A stretch of DNA of 64,000 nt from Chloroflexota bacterium (lineage in GTDB: Bacteria; Chloroflexota; UBA11872; VXNJ01): positions 277,181-341,180 of the forward strand of contig JAPOWW010000004.1 in assembly GCA_026707405.1 (NCBI GenBank), written 5' to 3'. A model generated the notes under the pieces. That model made no database searches. It worked only from the letters and a program-made list of their open reading frames with translations, and was not told the origin of the DNA. The translations under genes and the position numbers were made by a program. Shown piece after piece: positions 32,066 to 41,201 of the stretch (position 1 is the stretch's first letter; every line of letters starts with the position of its first letter).

Positions 32066-33273
32066 CCCGCGCGTCTCCCGTCTAGCTGCTTCAACACTGC
32101 CTCCATCACCTGATGGGGTGTGATCCATTCCATGCAAAGAGTGTCTCCGAACGGGCAGTCCGCCGGTGCTCGCAGGTCATAGCATGGACTGCACGGAATT
32201 CCCGCCCTGACGATAATCGCATCGTCCGCGAACGGCCCGCTCAAAACCGGGTCGGTCGGGCCGTAGAGTCCGACCACGCGCTTGCCCAGGGCCGTGGCCA
32301 GATGCAGCGGGCCGCTGTCGCCGGAGATCAGTACGTCGCATCGAGAAATCACCGCCGCCAGCTCGGCGAGGCTTGTATTGCCGGTTAGGTCGTGGGCCCG
32401 GGGAGCCGAACGGATAACGCTCCGAGCCGTCATCCGCTCGAACTCATCGCCGACGATTACGAGACGCGCTCGAGTTTTTTGGATTATTCGGGCTGCCAGT
32501 TTCTTCCAGCGTTCGACCGGCCATATCTTCGCGCCGCCATTCCTCGCGCCGGTGTGGATGACCACCAGCGGGTCGTCGCCTTCCGGGATCATCATGGCCG
32601 CCCGGCGTCCGGCGTCGTCAGGTATTACGAGGCTACCTTTAGGGGGCGTCGTTGCGTCACGGTCCGCAAGCCCTCGTATCCACTCGACCTCGTGCTTCGT
32701 GCCGGGCAAGCGTCGGCCCTGCAATGCAAAATCAAGACAACCCGTCGGCGCTTCCGATTCGTAGCCGACCCGCCAGCGCGCGCCGCTGAGGCCCGTTACA
32801 CATCCCGCCAGAGGACCGTACAGCGATATGGCCAGATCGAAGCGGCTTTTGCGTATCTTCCTCATAACCGAGATCGAGGTCGTCCAGCTACGCCGATGCA
32901 ATGCACCCTGAAGATGGGTTACAGCTGGCATGTCCGCCGCAAGCGAATGGTCCACGTAAGGGCAAAGTTCGGCGATACGCGCCGAGCCGGGCGTCGTCAG
33001 AAAGGTGATCTTGGAGTTGGGAAAGATCGACTTCAGGTCGGCCGCGAGCCTAAGCGACATCAGGGTGTCGCCGATCAGATCGAACCGGACCAGCAGTATG
33101 GAGCGGGGTGGCTCGGGAAACGGCCACAGTCCCCGGACGTCCGGCGGCGGGCCGCCGCGTAGTCTGCTAAGGCGAGCCACCGTCCCCGCAATCGTCAGGA
33201 TGCCGCGCCCCAAAACCGCTTTGAGCTTGCGTCTGCGGCGGCCCTTGGCCGGCAGCGGCACGACGGGCCGCAT
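32062..33273 (-). CDS. glycosyltransferase family 9 (heptosyltransferase-like)
   Basis: This 403-residue GT-B transferase is related to LPS heptosyltransferases. The N-terminal domain begins ILLVRFDLIGDTLMSL. The donor-binding half has VVIHTGARNGGAKIWPVERW, VISRCDVLISGDSGPLHLA and VVGLYGPTDPVLSGPF. A Cys-rich tail (CSPCYDLRAPADCPFGDTLC, broken by other residues) is common in the family. In an organism that may lack classical LPS, the acceptor is likely another envelope glycan. It overlaps the GT26 gene by four bases. Confidence 0.85.
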   Translation of the reverse strand: MRPVVPLPAKGRRRRKLKAVLGRGILTIAGTVARLSRLRGGPPPDVRGLWPFPEPPRSILLVRFDLIGDTLMSLRLAADLKSIFPNSKITFLTTPGSARIAELCPYVDHSLAADMPAVTHLQGALHRRSWTTSISVMRKIRKSRFDLAISLYGPLAGCVTGLSGARWRVGYESEAPTGCLDFALQGRRLPGTKHEVEWIRGLADRDATTPPKGSLVIPDDAGRRAAMMIPEGDDPLVVIHTGARNGGAKIWPVERWKKLAARIIQKTRARLVIVGDEFERMTARSVIRSAPRAHDLTGNTSLAELAAVISRCDVLISGDSGPLHLATALGKRVVGLYGPTDPVLSGPFADDAIIVRAGIPCSPCYDLRAPADCPFGDTLCMEWITPHQVMEAVLKQLDGRRAG

Positions 33274-33352
33274 CAGTGGGCGCCGGCGTTGCCGAGCGTG
33301 GTCCGCCGCCCTGCTTGGCCGGACTGATCGCCAGGCTGTGTGACCGCTTCGG

Positions 33353-34762
33353 TCATGGCAGGGCTGGCTTGGGAATCAGAACAGGATCGACGTAACCGGC
33401 GAGTCCAAGCTCTTCACGCGCTTCGGCGGCCACAAACAGGCTCCCGGTGGCGACGACGGTTCCAATGTCGCCTGACTCCTCCAGCGCCGCTCGGAGCGCG
33501 TCTCCCGTGCCGTCGTGGAGTTCAGCGGGGATTCCGGCCTCCGCCGCCGCTGACAGGATGTCGAGGGGACTCGCGGAGCGAGGGTGAGCCGAGGAGCAGG
33601 CGTAGACCTTACTTGCGACGGGTTTGAGCGTTCGCAGTATCTCGACATGCCGTTTGTCCGAGAGCGCCCCGAACACAACCGCGGCGGACTTGACGCCGAA
33701 CAGCGTTTGTAGGGCGCTTGCCAGATAGGCTGCCGAACGGCTCGTATGCGCGCCATCGGCTATCACGAAAGGTGAACGCTGCAGCACGTCCGTGCGGCAA
33801 GGCCAGCTGCAGCTTGCGAGGCCGGCTCTGATCGCATCCGTGTCAATGCCTGATCCCGTCCCGGCCAGCGCTTCAATCGCTCGCACCGCCGCGCCCGCGT
33901 TTATCAACTGGTGCTGGCCCAGCAATGGGAACGACAGCCTCAGGCCTTTCGTTACCGTCGACTGCACCGTGCAGTCGACGGCAGGTCTGTTTCCAACCCA
34001 GTGAAAACCGCCCGAAGGATCCGTAGCCGCCACGGTGCCAGCTTCGGCGACCGTAAGCTCCGCCTCGGCGGATGCGCTCCGCGCCCGAATTATATCCATC
34101 GCTTCAGGGGCCTGCGGCACGGTAACTACGGGCACGCCCGGCTTTATGATGCCGGTCTTGGCGTTTGCAATGTCCTCGATTGTGTCGCCCAGAATCGCGG
34201 AATGCTCGATTTCGAGCGACGTGATGACGCTGACGAGCGGAGAGATGACATTCGTGGCGTCCCACGTCCCGCCGAGGCCCACCTCGATAACGGCGAGATC
34301 GACGTCCGCATCCCGAAAGTGCTTGAGAGCCGCCACTGTCGCGAATTCGAACGTGGTGGGCGGTCCGAGGTTGGGGTGACGCTCGGCCAGCCAGTCGACC
34401 GCGTCGCTTACTTGCCGGATCAGGCGGGCGAACACCAGTCGGTCGATTGGTGTGAGGTCCACCATGATCCGCTCTGTGAAGCTGTGCAGGTGCGGTTGTG
34501 TGTATAGGCCGACCCGCAGACCCGCGGCTTTAGCCATGGAGGCAATCATCGCCGAAGTTGACCCTTTGCCCTTGCTTCCGGCAACGTGCACAAATCGGAC
34601 ATCTCGGTGCGGGCTGCCCAGGAATTGCAGCATTCGCCTGACTCGCTCGAAGGTAAATTCGCGCGGCGAGCGCGAGGAGAATCCGATCCCGCGCTCCATG
34701 TCCGCGAAGCTGTAGAGGTACTTAAGAGCTTCTACGTAGGGAGCGTCGGCAGAGGGTCTCAA
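33353..34762 (-). CDS. folC: folylpolyglutamate synthase / dihydrofolate synthase
   Basis: This 469-residue Mur-ligase-family enzyme adds glutamate to dihydropteroate and folates. The ATP loop is HVAGSKGKGSTSAM, the folate strand GLYTQPHLHSFTERI, the metal region EVGLGGTWDATNVI, and the C-terminal domain has VIADGAHTSRSA. TTG 34762 follows the folK stop by a single base, so the two are translated together. Whether both activities are present cannot be read from the sequence. Confidence 0.92.
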   Translation of the reverse strand: MRPSADAPYVEALKYLYSFADMERGIGFSSRSPREFTFERVRRMLQFLGSPHRDVRFVHVAGSKGKGSTSAMIASMAKAAGLRVGLYTQPHLHSFTERIMVDLTPIDRLVFARLIRQVSDAVDWLAERHPNLGPPTTFEFATVAALKHFRDADVDLAVIEVGLGGTWDATNVISPLVSVITSLEIEHSAILGDTIEDIANAKTGIIKPGVPVVTVPQAPEAMDIIRARSASAEAELTVAEAGTVAATDPSGGFHWVGNRPAVDCTVQSTVTKGLRLSFPLLGQHQLINAGAAVRAIEALAGTGSGIDTDAIRAGLASCSWPCRTDVLQRSPFVIADGAHTSRSAAYLASALQTLFGVKSAAVVFGALSDKRHVEILRTLKPVASKVYACSSAHPRSASPLDILSAAAEAGIPAELHDGTGDALRAALEESGDIGTVVATGSLFVAAEAREELGLAGYVDPVLIPKPALP

Positions 34763-34763
34763 T

Positions 34764-35363
34764 CTAGGTGATGTGTCCGGGCGCCGGCGAAATCGGCTGG
34801 GCGGCGGCTGTCCCCACTTGCAAGGGGCCGGTGCTCCAGGCGGTGCAGCGCAACGACTCGATCAACTCCTCCGCCGGCCTCCATTCGTCCACGGCGGGGC
34901 CGCCTTTCAGCGAATCCCGCAAAGTCGCCATCGTCGAGTTCTGTCCCGGCAAGACGAAGTCAGGCGCAAGGTCCGCAAAGGGCTGACACACGAAGAGCCG
35001 CTCGGTCACCCGAGGATGCGGAATGCGCAGGCCGTCCTCGCAGACGGTAGCCGGTCCCATCGCAAGGATGTCCAGATCGATAGTTCGCGGACGCCACCGC
35101 TTGGCCGGTTTCCGGTCGAGTGACCGCTCGATGGACGCAAGGAATCCCAGCAGCTCACGGGGGCGGAGACTGGTGTCGACAGCGCAAACGGCGTTGAGGA
35201 ATCTGGGCTGATCGGCGAACCCCACAGGCTCGGTCTCGTACAGCGGAGAGGCGGCGACCGGAAGCGTCCGTTCGGCGATCAAATCGAGCGCTGTGACTAT
35301 ATTCTGGGACCTGTCTCCGAGATTCGAGCCCAATCCCACGAAGACCAGACTGTTAGGACGCAA
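34764..35363 (-). CDS. folK: 6-hydroxymethyl-7,8-dihydropterin pyrophosphokinase
   Basis: This 199-residue HPPK transfers pyrophosphate from ATP to the folate pterin. The start LVFVGLGSNLGDR and the signature KRWRPRTIDLDILAMG are complete, followed by IPHPRVTERLFVCQPFAD. The C-terminal 40 residues beyond the family core are of no known type. TTG 35363 is chosen to give the normal N-terminus; the longer frame upstream is Arg-rich and overlaps the divergent ligase gene. folC is downstream. Confidence 0.92.
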   Translation of the reverse strand: MRPNSLVFVGLGSNLGDRSQNIVTALDLIAERTLPVAASPLYETEPVGFADQPRFLNAVCAVDTSLRPRELLGFLASIERSLDRKPAKRWRPRTIDLDILAMGPATVCEDGLRIPHPRVTERLFVCQPFADLAPDFVLPGQNSTMATLRDSLKGGPAVDEWRPAEELIESLRCTAWSTGPLQVGTAAAQPISPAPGHIT

Positions 35364-35492
35364 TTCACTCGATCGATCAAGGCAGGGAACACTCCAATTA
35401 TTATGGCGCAACCGAGTTTGTCCATTACGAACTTGGATAGAGTTCCGTTTCGCGTGGATGGCAGCATTGGCGCGGCGCGCTTCTAATGGCAG

Positions 35493-36944
35493 ATGACATT
35501 CTCTGAATCTCGGTCGGGAAGACTCCAAGCCGCCACGATTGTGACGGCCAGGGCCGCGGTTTTGGTCCTGGCCGCCGCGCTCGGAGCAGCCGTCGCCGCG
35601 GGCGGCAGGGCATGGCTCGCGATCATTGCCGTATTCGGCCTGGCGGCGGTTGGAGTCGGGCTGCGGGCGTCGGGAATCATTGGCAGGCCTCATCCGTCAA
35701 TCGGTCTTGCGTTGCTACTGGTGTCGGTGCCGCTGCGATCGCTGCTGGAAATCGATCTTGCCGGGATAACGATTGGCCTCACCGAAGCCGTGCTGCCCGT
35801 CGTGGTCTTTTGGCTTGTCGTATTCCGGCGTCCAGGACCATTCATCATTCCAAGACCTGCCATGCTGCTCTTCGTATTCGTGGGACTGGCGGTGGTCACG
35901 GCTTTCTGGGCGCTTCGGTTGCCTCCCGCTTTCAAGGAGTTCGCGAAATGGGTCGAGGTAATCGTCGCGCTGCTGGCGACGTTCGATCTCGCGCGCAATC
36001 CACGTGACCTCCGGCCCGTCCTTGTCGTCGGAGGCGCGGCAATGGCCGCCGAAGCCGTGGTCGGACTCGCTCAAACCGCTCTTGGCGTTGGGCCGCAATC
36101 TTTTCTCATAGGACGAATAGTCAGGGCGTACGGGACGTTCGAGCAGCCTAATCCGTTTGCCGGTTATCTGGGGCTGCATTTGCCATTTGCGTTGGCATTC
36201 GCGCTTCGCGGCAAACGATGGTGGCGATGGGCCGCGTTGTTGCTATGGCTCGCAGGCGTGGGCGCGGTGGCGCTTAGCTTGTCGCGAGGAGCCTGGATAG
36301 CCGTCGCGGCCGGGACAGCTATCGTGATTTGGTATTCGGGAGGCCGCCGGCTGGTCGATCGCAGGCTGCTCGTTGCCGCCGCGGTTATACCGGTTCTCGT
36401 TCTCGCCTTCGGCCACTTCAGTTTCGGCTTCGACGACCGGATACCCGAACCAGCCCGCCTTGCCGGAGAGGGGTTGGCGAGTCCGATTGAAATGACGGAA
36501 GGGGTCACCGCGGGCAATTTCGCCATCGTGCAGCGATTGGCGTTCTGGACCGCGGCGGGAAGGATGTTCGCCTCGAATCCCATCGGCGGCGTCGGGCTGG
36601 GAAACTATGAGACCCGCTACCAGGACTTCAACCTTGGGCGTTGGGATGAGTCGCTCGGTCACGCGCATAACTTCTATCTGAACCTTGCGGCGGAGACCGG
36701 CGTAATCGGCCTTGCGCCGTTCCTCGCCTTCCTTATAGTCCTGCTGGTTGCGGCCCGTCGTGCGGCCAATTCCGCTCCCGCGCTGCGAACCGTGGCTATT
36801 GCCTCACTGGCAAGCATCGGAGCGTTCGTGGTCCATAACATGGTCGATAGCGTTTTCGTGGGAGGCATGGGCGTGGTTCTGGGTGCGGCGGCCGGATTGG
36901 CCCTGGCCGCGGACTTCAAGTGGGAAACACCGGCGGCCGGCTGA
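35493..36944 (+). CDS. O-antigen ligase-like membrane protein
   Basis: This 483-residue protein has about twelve hydrophobic segments and the Wzy/WaaL signature: a large extracytoplasmic loop after YGTFEQPNPFAGYLGLHLP and the conserved GHAHNFYLNLAAETGVIGL. It probably polymerises or ligates a surface polysaccharide at the outer face of the membrane. The gene after it overlaps by 25 bases, so it heads an operon with a GT4 transferase. It is divergent from folK. Confidence 0.83.
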   Translation: MTFSESRSGRLQAATIVTARAAVLVLAAALGAAVAAGGRAWLAIIAVFGLAAVGVGLRASGIIGRPHPSIGLALLLVSVPLRSLLEIDLAGITIGLTEAVLPVVVFWLVVFRRPGPFIIPRPAMLLFVFVGLAVVTAFWALRLPPAFKEFAKWVEVIVALLATFDLARNPRDLRPVLVVGGAAMAAEAVVGLAQTALGVGPQSFLIGRIVRAYGTFEQPNPFAGYLGLHLPFALAFALRGKRWWRWAALLLWLAGVGAVALSLSRGAWIAVAAGTAIVIWYSGGRRLVDRRLLVAAAVIPVLVLAFGHFSFGFDDRIPEPARLAGEGLASPIEMTEGVTAGNFAIVQRLAFWTAAGRMFASNPIGGVGLGNYETRYQDFNLGRWDESLGHAHNFYLNLAAETGVIGLAPFLAFLIVLLVAARRAANSAPALRTVAIASLASIGAFVVHNMVDSVFVGGMGVVLGAAAGLALAADFKWETPAAG

Positions 36945-38080
36945 TCCGCATCGGATTCGATTTCACTTCCGGCGCCTGGCAGGGCGCGGGGATTGGTCGA
37001 GTTACCCGCGGGCTTCTCCAGGAGCTTCTCAAGCGCGACACCGATTTTGCCTACCAGCCGTTCTATCCCGGCCTTCAGCCGTCAGAGCGAGCAAACGACT
37101 TCTTTCGAAAAACTCCTGTGCGATGTCGTCGGATCCCGATTTCGGAAAGACTGTGGCTCGCCGTCTCACAGAAGCTGCGCGCACCCATTCCCATGCAGCT
37201 TGCGCTGGGACGGTTCGACGTCTATCACGGTCCCGACTTTGTGGTTCCCGTATGGCCGGGTATGCGGTCGGTAGTCACGGTCCATGACTTGAGCTACGTC
37301 ACCCATCCCGAGACCGCCCATCCCGCCCAGAAGCGTTATCTCGACTCGGCGACTCCGCGTGCGATCGAGCGTTCCAGCCGCGTGATCGCGGTATCAGAGG
37401 CCACGCGTTCCGACGTGATCGATGTATACAACGTGCGACCGGAACTCGTGCACGTCGTCCACAACGGCCTCGACCCGTTCTTTAGCGAACCGAGCTCGCC
37501 CGACTCACTGGACCGTGCGAGGCAACTGGTCGGTTCGTTTCCGCTATTTGCTTTGTCGGTCGGCACGATCCAGCCTCGAAAGAACCTCCCGACAATGGCC
37601 GCGGCCGTTGGTCTCGCCAGGCGGCGGGGACTGGATATTCACCTGGTTCACGTTGGCGCGGAGGGATGGCTCTCCGACGAGGTGTATTCGGGGGTCGCCG
37701 AAGCAGACGATGGTTTCGTGCATTTTCTGGGACCCCTGGATGACCGGCTTCTAAAGCCCCTGTACCAGCTGGCCCGCGTAACGCTGGCGGTCAGCAAAGC
37801 GGAAGGATTCATGATTCCGATTATCGAGTCGATGGCGATGGGCACTCCCGTGATAACCGCCAACGTTTCGAGCATGCCCGAAGTCGCCGGAGCGGCCGCG
37901 CTGCTGGCGTCGCCGGACAACCCCGACGATATTGCGGAGCAAGTTGTTAACGTAATCGACCAGCCCGACCTCGCCGAATGTCTTGTGAGACGCGGCCGGC
38001 TCCGCGCCGCGGAGTTCACCTGGGAGGCGGCTGCCGAGAAGACCGAAACCGTCTATCGCGCCGTGCTGGGATCTTCCTGA
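36920..38080 (+). CDS. GT4 family glycosyltransferase
   Basis: This 386-residue GT-B retaining transferase has an N-terminal acceptor domain (GIGRVTRGLL, VTVHDLSYV) and a C-terminal donor domain (LSVGTIQPRKNLPTM, KAEGFMIPIIESMAMGTPVI with the EX7E pattern). The last residues, RAAEFTWEAAAEKT, are a common GT4 tail. GTG 36920 lies inside the end of the ligase gene, with GGA six bases before. The sugar and acceptor are unknown; context suggests surface polysaccharide assembly. Confidence 0.88.
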   Translation: MGNTGGRLIRIGFDFTSGAWQGAGIGRVTRGLLQELLKRDTDFAYQPFYPGLQPSERANDFFRKTPVRCRRIPISERLWLAVSQKLRAPIPMQLALGRFDVYHGPDFVVPVWPGMRSVVTVHDLSYVTHPETAHPAQKRYLDSATPRAIERSSRVIAVSEATRSDVIDVYNVRPELVHVVHNGLDPFFSEPSSPDSLDRARQLVGSFPLFALSVGTIQPRKNLPTMAAAVGLARRRGLDIHLVHVGAEGWLSDEVYSGVAEADDGFVHFLGPLDDRLLKPLYQLARVTLAVSKAEGFMIPIIESMAMGTPVITANVSSMPEVAGAAALLASPDNPDDIAEQVVNVIDQPDLAECLVRRGRLRAAEFTWEAAAEKTETVYRAVLGSS

Positions 38081-38157
38081 ATGCGCTTCCCGTCGATTCC
38101 GTCATAAAGTCGAATTACGGTAACCTCTAGGCAGAGGAGGCAGGGGAGAACCGAGCC

Positions 38158-38820
38158 ATGAGTGTCGAGACCGTATTCCGCCTGATCGCCGTCGCGGTCG
38201 TGGCATACGTCATAGGTTCTATCCCGTTTCCGTTCATTTGGACGCTTGTTGTGGCGAGGCGTGATCTGCGCAAGCTCGGCACGGGCAACATCACCGTTTA
38301 CAACTCCTTCCGCAGCGTCGGCTTGACCCCTGCTTTGCTCACGGTACTGTCCAACGCAGGTTTGGGTTTTGCCGTGGTAATCCTGGCGACCTGGCTTGTT
38401 CCCGAAGATGAGCACACGATTGTTTTCGGGCGGATACCTGAAAACGAGCTCACCATCATCGCCATCATCGTCGGGTTGATATTTGTCACCGTCGGCGCGA
38501 TGTGGCCCATCTGGCTAGCCTTTTCCGGCGGAATCGGCACGACCACCATGGGCTGGACGATGATGTTCATATGGCCACCTCTCCCGTTCGTCATTGTCGG
38601 GGTGTGGTTCCTTTCGCTAATCGTCACTCGTCGGACATTCACGAGTTCAACCGTGGTCTACCGCACCTTGCCCATCATCCTGGGACTTGTCACCCAGTCG
38701 TGGCTCTTCGCGATCGCCGGGCTTGTTCTGTCGGTCCTGCTTCACGTCAAGCGCAAGGCTGACAGAGATGACGGCTCGGAGTTGGGTGTCTGGCGTCGGT
38801 TGGGGATGAACAAGACCTGA
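38158..38820 (+). CDS. divergent PlsY-like glycerol-3-phosphate acyltransferase family membrane protein
   Basis: This 220-residue polytopic protein has five to six hydrophobic segments and the PlsY layout. The first loop has AYVIGSIPFPFIWTL and GTGNITVYN where typical PlsY has GSGNxGATN. The second loop reads MWPIWLAFSGGIGTTTMG where PlsY has GHxFPVFLxFKGGKGVAT, so the His and both Lys are replaced. It is therefore unlikely to be an ordinary acyl-phosphate:glycerol-3-phosphate acyltransferase. GGAGGCAGGGGAG precedes ATG 38158. It lies between two glycosyltransferases, which suggests an envelope-lipid role. Confidence 0.7.
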   Translation: MSVETVFRLIAVAVVAYVIGSIPFPFIWTLVVARRDLRKLGTGNITVYNSFRSVGLTPALLTVLSNAGLGFAVVILATWLVPEDEHTIVFGRIPENELTIIAIIVGLIFVTVGAMWPIWLAFSGGIGTTTMGWTMMFIWPPLPFVIVGVWFLSLIVTRRTFTSSTVVYRTLPIILGLVTQSWLFAIAGLVLSVLLHVKRKADRDDGSELGVWRRLGMNKT

Positions 38821-38845
38821 CAAGAGACCGCCCGGCGTTGGCTAG

Positions 38846-39931
38846 GTGTTCGGACGATTGAACGTAAGCCTGAACGGCTACTTCCTGCGCCATCCCATGA
38901 CAGGCTCCGGTCAATACGTCATCAATCTTTGTCGCGAGCTTCAGCGTGTGGCATCCGACGACCGTTTCGACGTAGCGTCCATCGGTCCGTTCTACGAGGC
39001 CCTTGGCCGGCCCGGCAAACTGATGTGGGAGCTATTCGGATGGCCCCGCGCCGCACGGCGTTCGCGTGCGCAGATCGTCCATTCTCCATATCTGAGCGCC
39101 ACCCGCCGTGAAGACCGTCACGTTATGACAGTTCACGACTTGATCGGATTCGTGCTGCGGCCCTATGCGCGCACTCCGTGGATGAAGATCTACAACGCAC
39201 TCGCAAAATCGGCGGCGCGCCATGGCGCGCTTTTGCTGGCGGATTCGGAACACACGGCCCAAGATGTCAATCGCGTCTTTGGAGTTTCGCGCGACCGCGT
39301 ACGGGTCGTTCCGCTGGGCGTCGATCCAGGCTTGGCGCCCGCGCCGCCGGAGGCGGTTGAGCAAGTGCGAAGCCATTACGAGTTGCCCGATTCGTTCGTC
39401 CTTTATCTGGGGGGCGGCGACACTCGAAAGAGCCTCGACACCTTGCTGCGAGGCTGGTTTCTCATGCCGCGGGGCAAATGTCCGCTTCTGGCGTTGGCGG
39501 GACGGATTCCAAACACGGGATCTACTCTATTTCCGGACTACCGAAAGATGTCCTCTGCGTTTGGCATTGGCGACTCGGTAAGATTCCTCGGCCCGGTCGC
39601 CGAATCCTCAAAGGCCGCCCTGATGACCGCCGCCGACGCGTTCGTATTCCCGTCAAAGTACGAGGGGTTCGGCCTCGAGCCACTGGAAGCGATGGCGTGT
39701 GGAACGCCCGTCATTTGCTCAGACAGAACTTCCTTGCCCGAAGTAGTCGGAGGAGCGGCGCTGCTGGCCGATCCCGACGAGCCCCACGAGTGGGCCGAAG
39801 GCGTGTTGAGCTTGCTGACAGACCCGCAGAAGTCCAGGGGCCTGATTGAAGCTGGCCGCGCCCGAGCGGCCGAGTTCACGTGGGAGAGAACCGCCCGGCT
39901 CACGCTCTCGGCGTATTCGGAGTTGCTTTGA
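38846..39931 (+). CDS. GT4 family glycosyltransferase
   Basis: This 361-residue GT-B transferase has MTGSGQYVINLCREL near the start, MTVHDLIGFVLRP, and a donor site LYLGGGDTRKSLDTLL with FPSKYEGFGLEPLEAMACGTPVI (EX7E), written here in pieces. Its C-terminus, RAAEFTWERTA, is like the tail of the GT4 at 36920-38080, hinting at duplication. GTG 38846 starts 25 bases after the PlsY-like gene. The next GT4 gene begins inside its stop codon. Confidence 0.87.
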   Translation: MFGRLNVSLNGYFLRHPMTGSGQYVINLCRELQRVASDDRFDVASIGPFYEALGRPGKLMWELFGWPRAARRSRAQIVHSPYLSATRREDRHVMTVHDLIGFVLRPYARTPWMKIYNALAKSAARHGALLLADSEHTAQDVNRVFGVSRDRVRVVPLGVDPGLAPAPPEAVEQVRSHYELPDSFVLYLGGGDTRKSLDTLLRGWFLMPRGKCPLLALAGRIPNTGSTLFPDYRKMSSAFGIGDSVRFLGPVAESSKAALMTAADAFVFPSKYEGFGLEPLEAMACGTPVICSDRTSLPEVVGGAALLADPDEPHEWAEGVLSLLTDPQKSRGLIEAGRARAAEFTWERTARLTLSAYSELL

Positions 39932-41025
39932 GAGTCCTGCTGATATCGAAAGCCCTCGTATCCGGGCCATATCAAAAGAAACTTGAGGAGCTTGCGCGAG
40001 AACCGGATATCGAGCTCCGGGCCGTCACGCCTCCTTACTGGCGCACGGGACGAACAAGACAGAAGCTCAGCCGTTTGCATGTCGACGGCTACGAGCTGCG
40101 TGTGAGGCGGGCGCTGTTCAATGGACGGTTTCATGTTCACTTCTTTCCCGGACTGGGGCGCGAGATCGACGATTTTCGCCCCGACTTGGTGCACGTGGAC
40201 GAAGAGCCGTACAACCTCGCGACTGCCCACGCCATCAGGCTTGCGCGCCGCGCAAATGCGCGATGCTTGTTCTTCGCCTGGCAGAATCTCAACCGGCGAT
40301 ATCTTCCGCCATTTAAGTGGTTTGAGCGCTACTCGTATCGAAACGCCGCGGCAATAGCCGGCACGCAAGCGGCGCTGGACGTCCTTTTAGCCAAGGGCTT
40401 CATCGGGCCGGCGGCCGTGATACCTCAGTTCGGCGTCGATCCCGAGATGTTCCGGCCTTCGACGTTGGACAGGAAAGACGGTCCATTCACGGTGGGATTT
40501 GTGGGGCGTCTGGTCGAGGCCAAGGGCCTCAGGACGCTCTTGCCGGCCTTCGAGCGGCTCGGCGGACGGGAGCGACTCTCAATTGCCGGAGACGGACCTT
40601 TGGCCGAATGGGTTTGCCAATATGCCGCAGCGCGTGGATTTGGGAACCGACTGGAGCTCGCGGGCCACATGCCGCCGGAGGATATTCCGGCATTTCTGAA
40701 CTCGGTCGACGTTTTGGTTCTCCCATCCATACCTACTCCCAGGTGGGTTGAGCAGTTTGGCCGCTCGCTGATCGAAGCGATGGCGTGTGAAGTTCCGGTC
40801 ATCGGCTCGAAGTCGGGCGAGATTCCAAACGTTGTTGCCGATGCGGGGGTCCTGGTTCCGCCGGATGACGTAGATGCGCTGGCGGCTGCCATGACTAGCT
40901 TGCGAGATGACCTGCCGAACCGCCGGACACTCGGAAGGAACGGCAGAAAGCGCGTCCTCGCTCAATTCACTCATTCTCGAATCGCGGCCGCGACAGCCCG
41001 TTTTTATAGAACCCTCTTGCAGTAG
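39928..41025 (+). CDS. GT4 family glycosyltransferase
   Basis: This 365-residue GT-B transferase is less like the two before it. It starts LRVLLISKALVSGPYQKKL, has DLVHVDEEPYNLATAHA, and the donor domain shows VGFVGRLVEAKGLRTLLPA and GRSLIEAMACEVPVIGSKSG. TTG 39928 overlaps the TGA of the upstream gene and has GGAG five bases before it, so translation is coupled. It probably adds a further sugar in the same glycan pathway. Confidence 0.87.
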   Translation: MRVLLISKALVSGPYQKKLEELAREPDIELRAVTPPYWRTGRTRQKLSRLHVDGYELRVRRALFNGRFHVHFFPGLGREIDDFRPDLVHVDEEPYNLATAHAIRLARRANARCLFFAWQNLNRRYLPPFKWFERYSYRNAAAIAGTQAALDVLLAKGFIGPAAVIPQFGVDPEMFRPSTLDRKDGPFTVGFVGRLVEAKGLRTLLPAFERLGGRERLSIAGDGPLAEWVCQYAAARGFGNRLELAGHMPPEDIPAFLNSVDVLVLPSIPTPRWVEQFGRSLIEAMACEVPVIGSKSGEIPNVVADAGVLVPPDDVDALAAAMTSLRDDLPNRRTLGRNGRKRVLAQFTHSRIAAATARFYRTLLQ

Positions 41026-41201
41026 AAACTCGCAAAAAGGCGGCTGATCCGTCGGTATTGCGAACCGAAGATGAGTAAGATTGGTTAGAACTTCGGTGTG
41101 TAGTGGGAATGTCCACTGCATCGCACAATTGATGCGGCCGAGGAATTGCTATCAATCCATCGAACTAACATCCCAATCGACGGCTTCTTGGAGGAATACC
41201 C

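Noticed and set aside
34764-35693. 309-residue version of FolK
   Set aside because: Residues before position 35363 are Arg- and Pro-rich, antisense to the ligase gene, and unlike HPPK.
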